The notes: generated by a model from the letters alone, not told the origin. A stretch of 64,000 nt of DNA from Kribbella aluminosa (GCF_017876295.1 NZ_JAGINT010000001.1:930001-994000); one strand, 5' to 3'. Counted from the first letter of the stretch, positions 8,621 through 18,186 are shown. A program made the numbers and translations.

Positions 8621-9811
8621 ATGTCCGCACGGATCTACCTGCTCGGCGCCGGCGCGTTCGCGGTCGGCACCAGCGCGTACGTCGTGTCCGGGGTGCTGCC
8701 CGACGTCAGCTCCGAGCTGCACGTCTCGCTGACCGCCGCGGGCCAGCTGGCCACCGCGTTCTCGCTGTCGTACGCGATCGGTGCGCCGATCCTGTCCACG
8801 CTGACCGGCCGGTGGGAGCGACGTACCCTCCTGATCGCCGCACTGGTCCTGGCCGCGCTCGGCAACCTGATCGCCGCAGTGGCCGGCAACTACCCGCTGC
8901 TGATCGTCGGCCGCATCGTGGCCGCGTTCGGCGCCGCCGCGTACACCCCGGCCGCCACACTCTTCGCCACCAGCTTGCTGCCGCCCGAGGAACGCGGCAG
9001 GGCAGTGGCCATCGTGTTCGGCGGCCTCTCGTTCGCGCTGGTTCTCGGCGTTCCAGCAGGAACGTTGCTGGGTCCGACACTCGGCTACAAGGGCGTCTTC
9101 GCGCTCATCACCGCAGTCACCGTGCTGGTCGCCGTTGTCGAGCGTGCCGCGCTCACAAAGGTCGACGCGCCACCCGCGGTCAGCCTGCGGGAACGATTCG
9201 CCGGAGTCACCGACCGGCGCGTGCAGATCGTCCTGGCGATGACTGTGGTCGCCGTGCTCGCCGCGTTCAGCGTGTACATCTACATCGTCCCGCTGCTCAA
9301 GCACACCGCCGGTCTGAGCGGCAATGCAACCAGCCTGCTGCTCGTGCTGTACGGCGTTGGCGCGGTGATCGGCAACTTCCTCGGCGGCCGGATCACTGAC
9401 CGGTTCGGCAGTCTGCGCGCGCTGGTCGTCCTGATGCTCGGCATTACCGCTGTTCTCGCCACACTCGACCTGACACTGACCACAGAGTTGGGTGCCGGAC
9501 TCGCTCTGGTCGTGTGGGGCATGTTGACCTGGGCCTTCAACCCGCCGATCCAGAACCTCCTGCTGGAGCTGGGCGGGGGTCTGCTGATCTCTCTCAACGC
9601 CTCCGCGATCTACCTGGGCGCCGGTCTGTCCGCTGTGGTCGGCGGACTGGTGATCCAGACGCTCGGCGTCGGGTACCTGCCCGTACTGGCGGCTGCACTG
9701 TCCCTGGTGGTGCTGGGCTTGCTCTACCTGCTGTGGCGCGACCCGTCCCTGCGACAGGTGGAACAGCTCGAGCGTGACGAGGACGTCTACGTGACAGCAG
9801 CCGCTGACTGA
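8621..9811 (+). CDS. MFS transporter, DHA1-type (Cmx/AraJ-like)
   Basis: A 396-residue 12-TM major facilitator. The motif A region between TM2 and TM3 (LTGRWERRTLL) and the drug-exporter segment LVLGVPAGTLLG in TM5 place it with proton-driven drug or sugar efflux pumps of the CmlA/AraJ group. GGAAGG at 8610-8615 precedes ATG 8621. It is transcribed divergently from the ArsR regulator, which probably represses it. Substrate unknown. It resembles the MFS at 44489 in this window. Confidence 0.85.
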   Translation: MSARIYLLGAGAFAVGTSAYVVSGVLPDVSSELHVSLTAAGQLATAFSLSYAIGAPILSTLTGRWERRTLLIAALVLAALGNLIAAVAGNYPLLIVGRIVAAFGAAAYTPAATLFATSLLPPEERGRAVAIVFGGLSFALVLGVPAGTLLGPTLGYKGVFALITAVTVLVAVVERAALTKVDAPPAVSLRERFAGVTDRRVQIVLAMTVVAVLAAFSVYIYIVPLLKHTAGLSGNATSLLLVLYGVGAVIGNFLGGRITDRFGSLRALVVLMLGITAVLATLDLTLTTELGAGLALVVWGMLTWAFNPPIQNLLLELGGGLLISLNASAIYLGAGLSAVVGGLVIQTLGVGYLPVLAAALSLVVLGLLYLLWRDPSLRQVEQLERDEDVYVTAAAD

Positions 9812-9817
9812 GGAGGG

Positions 9818-11827
9818 TCAGGCGGTTTCTAGTACCTCTGGGAGGTCCTCACTGTGCAAAACGACCAGTGAGGTGACGGCACGAGTCAGACAGACGTACA
9901 GGCGGCGGAGGCCGGTCCGCTCGTCGGCCTCGCCCGCCACGATGCCGGCCGGCTCCACCAGTACTACGTGGTCGAACTCGAGGCCCTTGGCGAGTGAGGC
10001 CGGTACGACGTCCAGGTGGGCGTCGACGTCGTCCTCGTCGCCCAGCACCGAGAAAGCCATGCCCTGCAAGGCTTTCCGGGTCGCCGGGACCAGAGCGTCC
10101 GGAACGATCAGCCCGATCGACCCGAGCCGCTCGGACGCCTCCTGTACGGCGGTGACCGCAGCGGCGAGGCTGTCCGGTACGCGGGTGATCGTCAGCTCAC
10201 CACGGGCCCGCCGTACGGCTGTCGGCGGTTTGAGGTGCGGGGCGATCGTTGGGAGCAGACGGGCGGCGTACTCGATCACCTGACCGGGGACGCGGAAGCC
10301 GGCGGTCAGCTCCTCGGTGTGAGCGCCGATCTTGCCCAGATGCATCAGGGCCTCGTCCCAGGACGGTGTGGCCCACGGTGTGGTGCCTTGTGCGATGTCC
10401 CCGAGCACAGTCATCGACCCGGTGGAGCAGCGGCGGCCGACAGCGCGCAGCTGCATCGCCGAGAGGTCCTGGGCCTCGTCGAGCACCACGTGGCCGAGGG
10501 ACGGCGTACGGTCGACCAGGTCCGCGATCTCGTCGATCAGCGTGGCATCGGCAACGGACCACTTGGCCGCGCCGGGGGAGCGCGGCACCTTGTCCCAGAT
10601 CAGCAGCGCCTGCTCCTCGGCGGTGAGGATGCCGTCCGCGTGCTCGGCCAGCAGGTCCGGCTCGGTGAACAGGCGGAACAGCAGCTTCGCAGGGTCGACA
10701 GCCGGCCACAGGGCCTCGGCGTACTGCTTGACCGGACGGCTCCTGGCGACAGAATCCTGCACGCGGTCGTCCGGCGAGTCCCCGGCCGCCTCCATCCGCA
10801 GCAGCACCGCATGGGCCAGCCGCTGCGGCAGCATCGCCCTGCCGGCGCCGTACCGGATGCCGCGCGTCCGGAGCTCGTCGACCAGTTCCTCGGCCTGGTA
10901 CGTCGCCACCCGCCAGCGGTGCGCCCCCCGCGGTACGACGAGGGCCTCCTCGGGCTGCTTCACGTGCGCCCACACCGCGCGGTGCAGGAGCTCGGCCATC
11001 CGGGCGTCGCCCTTGAGGACGTCGACCGGCGCCGGACCCGGCCCGGCGATCTTGACCCGGGCAACCATCTCCTCGACCGTCGTCTGCTTCGCCTCGATCT
11101 CACCGAGAGCCGGCAGGACGTCCCCGATGTAGCGCAGGAAGCTGGCGTTCGGGCCGACCACGAGCACACCGGCGCGGCTGAGCTGGTCCCGGTACGCGTA
11201 CAGCAGGTACGCCGCCCGGTGCAGCCCGACGGCGGTCTTCCCGGTCCCGGGCGCGCCCTGGACGCAGATGGTCTCGCCGACGCCGGCCCGGACGATCACG
11301 TCCTGCTCCGGCTGGATGGTGGCGACGATGTCGCGCATCGGGCCGGAGCGCGGGCGCTCGATTTCCGCATCGAGGATGTCGCTGTGTTGCTCGGCCGCAC
11401 CGCTCGCGGTCAGGTCCTCGTCCTCGAACGCGGTCATCTCGCCATGCGTGAAGCCGAACCGCCGCCGGACGCCGACGCCCATCGGCTCGGTCTTGCTGGC
11501 CCTGTAGAACGGCACCGAGATGTCGGCCCGCCAGTCCACCACGAGCGGCTCGCCGAGCTCGTCGTTGACGTGCCGGCGGCCGATGTGAAACGTCTCGTCG
11601 GTCGGCTCGAGGTAGTCCAGCCGGCCGAAGAACAACGGCACGTCCGGGTCGTCCTCCAGCTCCTTCATCCGCCGGAAGATCGCGGCCTGCAGGAACTCCT
11701 GGTTGACCCGGTCCGCGCTGTGGATCTCCAGCGAGCCGGTCTTCTCCCGCATCAGCGCCAGCGCGGCCCGGGAGCTCTTCAGGTAGTCCTGCTCCGCCTG
11801 AAGGGTGTCGGACGTGTCTGCGGGCAT
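9818..11827 (-). CDS. helD: HelD-like RNA polymerase-recycling helicase
   Basis: The 669-residue protein starts with an antiparallel coiled-coil region (residues about 5-60), followed by UvrD/Rep superfamily 1 motor domains: Walker A GAPGTGKT at 191-198, motif II VLDEAQDLS, motif III GDIAQGTTPW and the C-terminal VCLTRAVTSLVVLH. HelD proteins pull RNA polymerase off DNA or out of stalled complexes, and some actinobacterial members protect it from rifampicin. ATG at 11827 follows GGAGG; a longer frame upstream is not conserved in character. It converges with the MFS gene with only 6 bp between stops. Confidence 0.85.
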   Translation of the reverse strand: MPADTSDTLQAEQDYLKSSRAALALMREKTGSLEIHSADRVNQEFLQAAIFRRMKELEDDPDVPLFFGRLDYLEPTDETFHIGRRHVNDELGEPLVVDWRADISVPFYRASKTEPMGVGVRRRFGFTHGEMTAFEDEDLTASGAAEQHSDILDAEIERPRSGPMRDIVATIQPEQDVIVRAGVGETICVQGAPGTGKTAVGLHRAAYLLYAYRDQLSRAGVLVVGPNASFLRYIGDVLPALGEIEAKQTTVEEMVARVKIAGPGPAPVDVLKGDARMAELLHRAVWAHVKQPEEALVVPRGAHRWRVATYQAEELVDELRTRGIRYGAGRAMLPQRLAHAVLLRMEAAGDSPDDRVQDSVARSRPVKQYAEALWPAVDPAKLLFRLFTEPDLLAEHADGILTAEEQALLIWDKVPRSPGAAKWSVADATLIDEIADLVDRTPSLGHVVLDEAQDLSAMQLRAVGRRCSTGSMTVLGDIAQGTTPWATPSWDEALMHLGKIGAHTEELTAGFRVPGQVIEYAARLLPTIAPHLKPPTAVRRARGELTITRVPDSLAAAVTAVQEASERLGSIGLIVPDALVPATRKALQGMAFSVLGDEDDVDAHLDVVPASLAKGLEFDHVVLVEPAGIVAGEADERTGLRRLYVCLTRAVTSLVVLHSEDLPEVLETA

Positions 11828-11898
11828 GCTGGAACCTCCGGCGAGTGTGGGGAGCCCAGCCACGTTACTTGACCACCATGCGTCACGGAACCGAATTA

Positions 11899-11935
11899 AG
11901 AGGGCGTCCGAGCGCCCTGCGCCTGGACGCCCTCT
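11899..11935 (-). terminator. Terminator of the ABC importer operon
   Basis: A perfect 11-bp stem, AGAGGGCGTCC at 11899-11909 and GGACGCCCTCT at 11925-11935, begins at the stop codon of the last permease gene on the minus strand and is followed by TTAATTC. It lacks a long U-tract, as is common in high-GC actinobacteria. Confidence 0.65.
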
Positions 11936-12822
11936 CACCCCTTCACCGCGCCGGTCAGGACTCCCTTCGCGAAGTGCCGCTGCAGGAACGGGTAGATGAT
12001 CAGGATCGGCACGATCGACACCACCAGGATCGCCATCTGGATCGATGCCTGCGGCGGCAGCAGTTCGGTGCCGAGTTCGGCGCTGCCGAGCTGCGTGTCG
12101 TTGATGACGTACGTCCGCAGTACCAGCTGCAACGGCCACAGTTTGGAGTCGTTCAGGTACAGCAGCGCGGAGAAGAACGCGTTCCAGTACGCGACCGCGT
12201 AGAACAGGCCGATCACCGACAGCACCGCCCTGGACAGCGGCAGCACGATGTACGAGAACGTCATCAGCTCACCCGCGCCGTCGATCCGGGCGCTCTCGGT
12301 GATCTCGCTCGGCAGGTTCATGAAGAACGCCCGCAGTACGACGACGTTGAACGCGCTGATCATCGTCGGCACGATCAGCGCCCAGAGGCTGTCCAGCAGC
12401 CCGACGCCCTTGACCGTCAGGTACAGCGGGATGATCCCGGGGGAGAACAGCATGCTGAACAGCACGATCATCAGGATCGGCCGGCCCGCCGAGAACCCGG
12501 GCCGGGACAGCGCGTAGGCGAGCAGACACGACACGGTCAGGCTGAGCAGCGTGCCGACGATCGTCACGAAGATGCTGACGAACAGCGCCCGGGTCACCAC
12601 GCCGCCGGCGAACAGCGACTCGTACGCCCGGAGGTTGATCGACTTCGGCAGGAGGACGAGGCCGCCGGACTCGTTGATCTGCTTGTTCGGCGCGACGCTG
12701 GTCGAGATCACCCCGACGAACGGGAGGATCACGACCGCGCAGAAGACCAGCAGGACCAGGCCCTTGAAGGCCCGCATCGGCCAGCCGGGCATCGGTACAC
12801 CCTGAACGATCTTGCGGCTCAT
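11935..12822 (-). CDS. Carbohydrate ABC transporter permease (LplC/MalG type)
   Basis: A 295-residue six-TM inner membrane permease with the binding-protein-dependent transport signature EITESARIDGAGELMTF (the EAA loop that docks the ATPase). The C-terminal HFAKGVLTGAVKG is typical of LplC/YtcP-type permeases. It is the last gene of a three-gene set, overlapping the preceding permease by four bases (ATGA). No ATPase gene is present here, so a shared MsmX-like ATPase encoded elsewhere must energise the system. Confidence 0.9.
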   Translation of the reverse strand: MSRKIVQGVPMPGWPMRAFKGLVLLVFCAVVILPFVGVISTSVAPNKQINESGGLVLLPKSINLRAYESLFAGGVVTRALFVSIFVTIVGTLLSLTVSCLLAYALSRPGFSAGRPILMIVLFSMLFSPGIIPLYLTVKGVGLLDSLWALIVPTMISAFNVVVLRAFFMNLPSEITESARIDGAGELMTFSYIVLPLSRAVLSVIGLFYAVAYWNAFFSALLYLNDSKLWPLQLVLRTYVINDTQLGSAELGTELLPPQASIQMAILVVSIVPILIIYPFLQRHFAKGVLTGAVKG

Positions 12823-13763
12823 CGTTGGTACACCCCCTGCTCACCGAAGATGTGGGCGACCTTGTTCGCGGTCAGCACGAGGATCACGCCGACAACGCCC
12901 TTCACCAGGCCGACCGCCGCCGCGACACCCCAAGCCCCGCCGAGTACGCCGTTGTTGTAGACATACGTGTCCAGTACCTCGCTGACGTCCCGCCCGACCG
13001 CCTGCTGCTGCAGGACGATCTGCTCGAACCCGACCGTGAGCGAGTCACCGAGTCGCAGGATGAACAGCAGGATGATGATTCCGCGCAGCCCGGGCAGCGT
13101 GACGTGCCAGAGCTGCCGCATCCGGGTCGCGCCGTCCACACTCGCCGCCTCGTACAGCTGCGAGTCGATCTGGGACAGCGCGGCCAGGAACAGGATCGTG
13201 GCCCACCCGGTGTCCTTCCAGATGATCTGCGACGTCAGCAGCACGTGGAACAGTTCGGAGTTCCCGATGATGTTGATCGTCGACAGGTCGTGCGAGCGCA
13301 GGTAGTTGTTCAGCAGGCCGCTGCCGCCGAGCATCTGCTGGAACAGCGCGACCACGATCACCCAGGACATGAAGTGCGGCAGGTACAGGATGCTCTGCGC
13401 GATCCGCTTGATCCGCTCGGAGAACAGTGAGTTCAGCAACAACGCCAGCAGGATCGGCGCCGGGAACACGAACACCGACTGCAGGCTGGTCAGGATCAGC
13501 GTGTTCTTCAACGCCCGCAGGAACGCCGGGTCGCCGTTGAAGATCACGCTGAAGTTCTCCCAGCCCGACCAGTCGCTGCCACCGATCCCGAGGAACGGCT
13601 GGTAGTCCTTGAACGCGATGATGTTGCCCAGCAACGGCACGTAGTGGAACGCGATGATCAGCGCGACCCCGGGCAACGCGAACAGCAGCAGCACCCGGTC
13701 CCGCACCAGCCGCCGCCCGAGACTCAGCCGTTCCCGCGACCGCTTCGAAGTCCTTTGCAGCAT
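12819..13763 (-). CDS. Carbohydrate ABC transporter permease (LplB/MalF type)
   Basis: A 314-residue permease with TM segments starting at VLLLFALPGVALII, the typical LplB sequence YVPLLGNIIAFKDYQPF, and an EAA-type loop (YEAASVDGATRMRQLWHVTLP). It pairs with the LplC-type permease downstream. Its ATG shares one base with the stop codon of the substrate-binding protein gene, which shows strong coupling across the operon. Confidence 0.9.
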   Translation of the reverse strand: MLQRTSKRSRERLSLGRRLVRDRVLLLFALPGVALIIAFHYVPLLGNIIAFKDYQPFLGIGGSDWSGWENFSVIFNGDPAFLRALKNTLILTSLQSVFVFPAPILLALLLNSLFSERIKRIAQSILYLPHFMSWVIVVALFQQMLGGSGLLNNYLRSHDLSTINIIGNSELFHVLLTSQIIWKDTGWATILFLAALSQIDSQLYEAASVDGATRMRQLWHVTLPGLRGIIILLFILRLGDSLTVGFEQIVLQQQAVGRDVSEVLDTYVYNNGVLGGAWGVAAAVGLVKGVVGVILVLTANKVAHIFGEQGVYQR

Positions 13764-15385
13764 TACTTCCCTGCCGTGTCGGAGAGCGCCTGCTCGAGCT
13801 CGGCGCGCATCTTGTCGCCGCCGGACGACTTCCAGGTCTGCACCGCCGCGGCCCAGTCGGACACCGGCTTCTTGCCCTGCACGATCTGGTTCTCCAGGTC
13901 GTCCATGGTCTTCTTGAGCTGGGTCTGCTTCTTCGACACCGTGTCGGAGTACAGGCCGTACGACGCGTCGTACGCGAGGCGTTTCGCGACCTTCTCCTGG
14001 ATCGCGTGCTGCTTCTGCGGCACGTCAGGCTTGCCGGCCCAGTACAGCGCCAGCGCGGAGTCGCTGATGTACTGCAGACCGATGCCCGTTTCCACCGTGC
14101 CGGTCTTCGTCGGGACCGGGTCCGTGCCCTGCAGGGTGTAGTGCCGGCCGGCGACGCCGTACTTGCGGAACAGGTACTCCTCGGTGCCGAACGGCGCGGC
14201 CATCCAGTTCGCGATCTTCAGCAACGTCTCGGCCGAGTGCTTGCTGTTCTTGCTGAACGACGTGAGGTTGTTCAGAGCCGAACCCATCCACGGCGCACCT
14301 TCACCACCGTCGAAGCCCGGTACGTCGAGCATGTTCACCGCGAACGCGGGGCCGGCGGTGTTGTCGGAGTAGTACTGGTTCCAGGCCACGAAGCTGTCGT
14401 AGTCGAACGCCGCGATACCACCGTTGAACCACTGCTTGCGGGCGCTGGCCTTGTCGTTGAAGGCATCCGGGTTCACCACGCCGGCGGCGACCATCTTGCG
14501 GCCGGCTTCGAGCGCCTGCTCCTGCGCCTCGTGCTCGTACATCGAGGTGAACTTGCCGCCGTCTTCCTTCCACACGTTCGGGATCGACAGCATCATCCGG
14601 ATCGTCGACATCGGCACCCGAGTCCAGGCCCACTTGTTCTGCTTGGCCGCGGTCATCTCCTTCGCCAGGTCGAAGAACTCCTGGAAGTTCTTCGGCGCCG
14701 GGTCCTTGATGCCCTTCGCCGCGAGCAGGTCCTCACGGTAGAGCGCGAGCGACGTCCGGGACATACCGCGCGGTACTGGGACGCCGTAGATCGCGCCGTT
14801 GAAGACGCAGCCCTTCCAGTACTCGGTCGGCAGGTTCGCCAGGAACGGGTACTTGTTCACGGCGTCGCCGGACAGGTGCTCGGTCAGGTCCATGCACTTG
14901 GACTTCACCAGGCCCGGGATCTGTGGCGTGTCGGGCGGGATGTTCAGGATGTCGGGCAGATCGCCACCCGCGATCCGCGTCGCGAACTTGTCCTTGTACT
15001 CGTCGTTCGACGCCATGCTGATCTGCAGCTCGGAGCCGAGGCGTTTGTCGAGTTCCTGCCAGAACTGGTTCTGGTCGGCGGCCGGCGGGATCGCGCCGGG
15101 GATGTTCGTCATGAACGTGATCGGCTTGCCGTCGCCGGGGGCGTCGGCGATCGCCTTCACCGGGTTCGCCGGGTACTTGAGGAAGCCGTCCAGCACCACG
15201 TCGGTGCCGGGCAGGTCCGGCTTGATCTCGCCGTACTTGGTGTACGTCGGCAGCTTCACGGCCGCGTTCGCCGCGGCGCTGTTCTTCTTGCCGGACGCGC
15301 ACCCCGCCAGCAGCGGCGTACCCGTGACCGCGACAGCGGCGGCGGCCAGGCCGCCGCCGAGGAAACTTCTTCTGCTGACCGGCAT
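13763..15385 (-). CDS. ABC transporter substrate-binding lipoprotein (LplA-type)
   Basis: A 540-residue extracellular solute-binding protein. The signal sequence carries a twin-arginine motif (SRRSFLGG) and a lipobox (LLAGC), so it is probably exported folded by Tat and anchored as a lipoprotein at about Cys29. The long mature domain (YTKYGEIKPDLPG, DLPDILNIPPDTP) resembles the LplA/YtcQ family, which binds oligosaccharides. It is divergent from the sialidase-aldolase-GntR genes across a 47-bp gap holding a palindrome, which suggests uptake of sialic-acid-containing sugars; the ligand itself is inferred. Confidence 0.88.
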   Translation of the reverse strand: MPVSRRSFLGGGLAAAAVAVTGTPLLAGCASGKKNSAAANAAVKLPTYTKYGEIKPDLPGTDVVLDGFLKYPANPVKAIADAPGDGKPITFMTNIPGAIPPAADQNQFWQELDKRLGSELQISMASNDEYKDKFATRIAGGDLPDILNIPPDTPQIPGLVKSKCMDLTEHLSGDAVNKYPFLANLPTEYWKGCVFNGAIYGVPVPRGMSRTSLALYREDLLAAKGIKDPAPKNFQEFFDLAKEMTAAKQNKWAWTRVPMSTIRMMLSIPNVWKEDGGKFTSMYEHEAQEQALEAGRKMVAAGVVNPDAFNDKASARKQWFNGGIAAFDYDSFVAWNQYYSDNTAGPAFAVNMLDVPGFDGGEGAPWMGSALNNLTSFSKNSKHSAETLLKIANWMAAPFGTEEYLFRKYGVAGRHYTLQGTDPVPTKTGTVETGIGLQYISDSALALYWAGKPDVPQKQHAIQEKVAKRLAYDASYGLYSDTVSKKQTQLKKTMDDLENQIVQGKKPVSDWAAAVQTWKSSGGDKMRAELEQALSDTAGK

Positions 15386-15417
15386 GAGGCCTCACTTCCA
15401 TCGGAGGGCCACACCAT

Positions 15418-15437
15418 GACATAGTACGTCCTATGTC
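15418..15437. promoter_or_regulatory. Palindromic operator of the sialic-acid-type locus
   Basis: GACATAG at 15418-15424 and CTATGTC at 15431-15437 form a perfect inverted repeat with a 6-bp spacer. It covers the sialidase start codon and lies 33 bp from the start of the substrate-binding protein gene. The likely ligand is the GntR/FCD regulator encoded at 17472. The placement would block both divergent units at once. Confidence 0.6.
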
Positions 15438-16494
15438 TTCAAGAGTCGGCGCTTCGGAAATCTTCGATCCGGCGGGCAGCGGGTACCACACGTTCCGCAT
15501 CCCGTCGGTGCTGGCGCCTGGCTCGTCGGTGCTCGCGTTCTGCGAGGGCCGGCGGCACGGGGCCGGCGACGCCGGCGAGATCGAGGTCGTGCTGCGGCGC
15601 TCGCTCGACGGCGGGCGCACCTGGCTGCCGCTGCAGGTGGTGTCCGCGGCGCGGGGCAAGACCTGTGGGAACCCGGTGCCGGTGATCGATCCGGGGACCG
15701 GCGACATCGTGCTCGTGACGGTGCAGAACGGCGCGGACGCGGTCGAGCTGTCGCTTGCCCGGGGCACCGATCCGGTCGACGGACGGCGGGTGTTCGTGCA
15801 GCGATCGTCCGACGACGGCGCTTCGTGGTCGCCTGGGGTGGAGATCACCGCGCAGGTCAAGCCGGACGACTGGGGCTGGTACGCGACCGGGCCGTGTCAC
15901 GGGATCACCTTGCGTACCGGACGGCTCGTCGTACCGGCCAATCATTCTTCGGTGCCGTCCGAGCCTGTGGACGACCTGATCCGGCTGAACGGCGGGCACT
16001 GCATCTACAGCGATGACGGCGGTGCCACCTGGTCGGTCGGGTTCGTGGACCGCAACGACGGCCCGGAGATCAACGCGAACGAGACCGCCGTCGCCGAGCT
16101 CCCGGACGGGCGTCTCTACTTCAACGCCCGCAACCACCAGGGCACCGGACCGGCCCGCATCCACGCCTGGTCGTCGGACGGGGGTCAGACGCTGGACGCG
16201 CCGTACGCCGGGATCCCCGAGATCACCGCACCCGGTATCCAGGGCAGCGTGCTCTGCCTGCCGGACGGGCGGTTGCTGCTGTCCACGCCGGTGCACCCGT
16301 CGTCCCGCCGGGAACTGACCGTTTTCGTCTCCGAGGACGCCGGCGAGTCCTGGAAGCCCGCCCTGGTCGTGCACGAGGGCATGGCCGGGTACTCCGATCT
16401 GGTGCTGCTTCCGGACGCTTCCGTCGGCATCTTCTACGAGGCCGGTGAGACCTCCTCGTTCGCGACCTTGCGCTTCGCCACATTCGCCCTTTGA
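15433..16494 (+). CDS. Exo-alpha-sialidase (GH33-like, BNR repeats)
   Basis: The 353-residue protein has the sialidase FRIP motif (HTFRIPSV) and at least four Asp-box repeats: SLDGGRTW, SSDDGASW, SDDGGATW and SEDAGESW. It would release terminal sialic acid from oligosaccharides. No signal peptide is visible, so it should work inside the cell on imported substrates, which fits the adjacent oligosaccharide importer. ATG 15433 has no ribosome-binding site and lies inside the operator; the mRNA may be leaderless. The downstream aldolase follows at once. A related non-sialic glycosidase activity cannot be excluded. Confidence 0.82.
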   Translation: MSSRVGASEIFDPAGSGYHTFRIPSVLAPGSSVLAFCEGRRHGAGDAGEIEVVLRRSLDGGRTWLPLQVVSAARGKTCGNPVPVIDPGTGDIVLVTVQNGADAVELSLARGTDPVDGRRVFVQRSSDDGASWSPGVEITAQVKPDDWGWYATGPCHGITLRTGRLVVPANHSSVPSEPVDDLIRLNGGHCIYSDDGGATWSVGFVDRNDGPEINANETAVAELPDGRLYFNARNHQGTGPARIHAWSSDGGQTLDAPYAGIPEITAPGIQGSVLCLPDGRLLLSTPVHPSSRRELTVFVSEDAGESWKPALVVHEGMAGYSDLVLLPDASVGIFYEAGETSSFATLRFATFAL

Positions 16495-16508
16495 GGTTGG
16501 GAGACCCC

Positions 16509-17444
16509 TTGACCGAGTCCGCCCGCTTGACCGGAGTAGTACCGCCGCTCGTCACCCCGCTCACCCCTGAGTACGACGTCGACACCGCGTCGCTCGCCCG
16601 GCTGATCCAGTACCAGCTGGCCGGGGGTGTGGACGGGGTGTTCGTGCTCGGCACCTCCGGGGAGGGGACGTTCCTGACGGACGAGCAGCGCCAGGTCGTG
16701 CTGGAGACGACTGTCGCGGAGGTTGCCGGTCAGGTGCCAGTTCTTGCCGGTGTCATCGACACGTCCACCGGGCGGGTCGCCGCCCACGTGTCAGCCGCCT
16801 TGAAGGCCGGCGTGGACGCACTGGTCGCCACAGCACCCTTCTACGCCGCCACTCACCCCGCCGAGATCGAGCGCCACTTCAAGCGTCTGGCGGCTCAGGC
16901 TGAGGGAGTGCCGCTTTACGCGTACGACATCCCACCGCGAGCAGGTACGAAGCTCCCGGCCTCCCTGGTCATGTCTCTCGGCGAGCAGGGTGTAATTGCC
17001 GGCGTCAAGGACTCGTCCGGCCAGGAGACCTCACTCCGCGAGCTGGTCATCTCCCGCCGCGAAAAGGCTCTGGATGGTTTCACGATCATGACCGGCTCCG
17101 AGGTAACCGTCGACTCCGCGCTGGCCTTCGGCGTGGACGGCGTCGTACCCGGGCTGGGCAACGTGGACCCCGCTGGGTACGCGCGGTTGTTCAAGGCCGC
17201 TGTGGGTGGTGATGCGGCTGCTGCGCGGGAGGAGCAGGACCGCCTGTTCCGCCTTTTCGACATCATCAAGGTTCCCGACCGTTCCCGGATGGGCGCCAGT
17301 TCCTCGGCGCTGGGCGCGTTCAAGGCAGGCCTCTACCTGCTGGGTGTGATCGACTGCCCGGTCACGGCGTACCCCTGCATTCCTTTGAACGACACGGAGA
17401 TCGGTGCTGTCCGACCGCTACTGGACCGCGCCGGATTACACTGA
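16509..17444 (+). CDS. DapA/NanA-family aldolase
   Basis: A class I aldolase of about 311 residues with the DHDPS/N-acetylneuraminate lyase fold. Features are the GTSGEG carboxylate-binding loop, the catalytic tyrosine in LYAYDIPP, and the Schiff-base lysine in IAGVKDSSG. The substrate is not fixed by sequence, but position between sialidase and a GntR/FCD regulator argues for sialic acid cleavage to N-acetylmannosamine and pyruvate. TTG at 16509 is preceded by GGGAG; another TTG at 16491 overlaps the sialidase stop codon and lacks a good site. NanE and NanK are not in the window. Confidence 0.82.
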   Translation: MTESARLTGVVPPLVTPLTPEYDVDTASLARLIQYQLAGGVDGVFVLGTSGEGTFLTDEQRQVVLETTVAEVAGQVPVLAGVIDTSTGRVAAHVSAALKAGVDALVATAPFYAATHPAEIERHFKRLAAQAEGVPLYAYDIPPRAGTKLPASLVMSLGEQGVIAGVKDSSGQETSLRELVISRREKALDGFTIMTGSEVTVDSALAFGVDGVVPGLGNVDPAGYARLFKAAVGGDAAAAREEQDRLFRLFDIIKVPDRSRMGASSSALGAFKAGLYLLGVIDCPVTAYPCIPLNDTEIGAVRPLLDRAGLH

Positions 17445-17471
17445 GCGGTCCTACTTCAAGGGAGGCCGGCA

Positions 17472-18182
17472 GTGACAACGGGTGGGCTCAGCCGGGCACG
17501 CGGTGCGGCAGGGAACCAGTCCTTCATCCGGGATGCGATGAAGTCGTACATCCTGGAGCGCGGACTGAAGGCGGGTGATCCGCTGCCGAACGAGCAGGAG
17601 CTGATGGCCCAGCTCGGCGTCGGCCGGCACCCGCTCCGCGAGGCGATGAAGGCACTGCAGGCCGTCGGGATCATCGAGATCCGGCACGGCTACGGCACGT
17701 ACGTCGGCGAGGTCAACCTCCAGTCCCTGGAGGACGGGCTGGCCTTCCGCATGTCCCAGTCGATGGCCGGCGACCTCCGCGACGTCCAGAACGTCCTGGA
17801 GGTCCGGCAGGCCATCGAAGTAGGCCTGGCCGACGACGTCGTCGAACACTTCAAACACCACGGCTACGAAACCCTGGAACCCATCGTCGAACGCATGGAA
17901 GCCCAAGCTGCCGAAGGCAACTACTTCCCCGACGAGGACTGGGCCTTCCACCAGGCCCTCTACGAACCCCTGGGCAACGCCCTCGTCATAGACCTGCTGT
18001 CAGTCTTCTGGCGAACCTTCGCCCAGGTAGACGCCCGCCTCCCCGGCGCCCGCTACACCCCCGCAGACGCCGCCGCCTGGCACCGAGACCTCCTCAACAC
18101 CCTCAAAACGGCCGACCCCACCAGCTACGCCACCTCCATGAAGTCCCACTTCCACGGCATCCACACCCGGCTGGGCGAGTAG
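17472..18182 (+). CDS. GntR-family regulator, FadR/FCD subfamily
   Basis: A 236-residue protein with an N-terminal winged helix (NEQELMAQLGVGRHPLREAMKAL, residues about 40-62; TYVGEV wing) and a helical FCD effector domain with metal-binding His residues (DEDWAFHQALYE, MKSHFHGI). NanR is the best-known FCD regulator of sialic acid genes. GGGAGG at 17460-17465 precedes GTG 17472. It is the third gene of the sialidase-aldolase unit and probably binds the palindrome at 15418-15437. Confidence 0.88.
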   Translation: MTTGGLSRARGAAGNQSFIRDAMKSYILERGLKAGDPLPNEQELMAQLGVGRHPLREAMKALQAVGIIEIRHGYGTYVGEVNLQSLEDGLAFRMSQSMAGDLRDVQNVLEVRQAIEVGLADDVVEHFKHHGYETLEPIVERMEAQAAEGNYFPDEDWAFHQALYEPLGNALVIDLLSVFWRTFAQVDARLPGARYTPADAAAWHRDLLNTLKTADPTSYATSMKSHFHGIHTRLGE

Positions 18183-18186
18183 GCGC

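Noticed and set aside
11828-11898. Rifampicin-associated element upstream of helD
   Set aside because: I looked for the GGGGCTTGC/GCAAGCCCC type inverted repeat and found none, so rifampicin induction is not supported.
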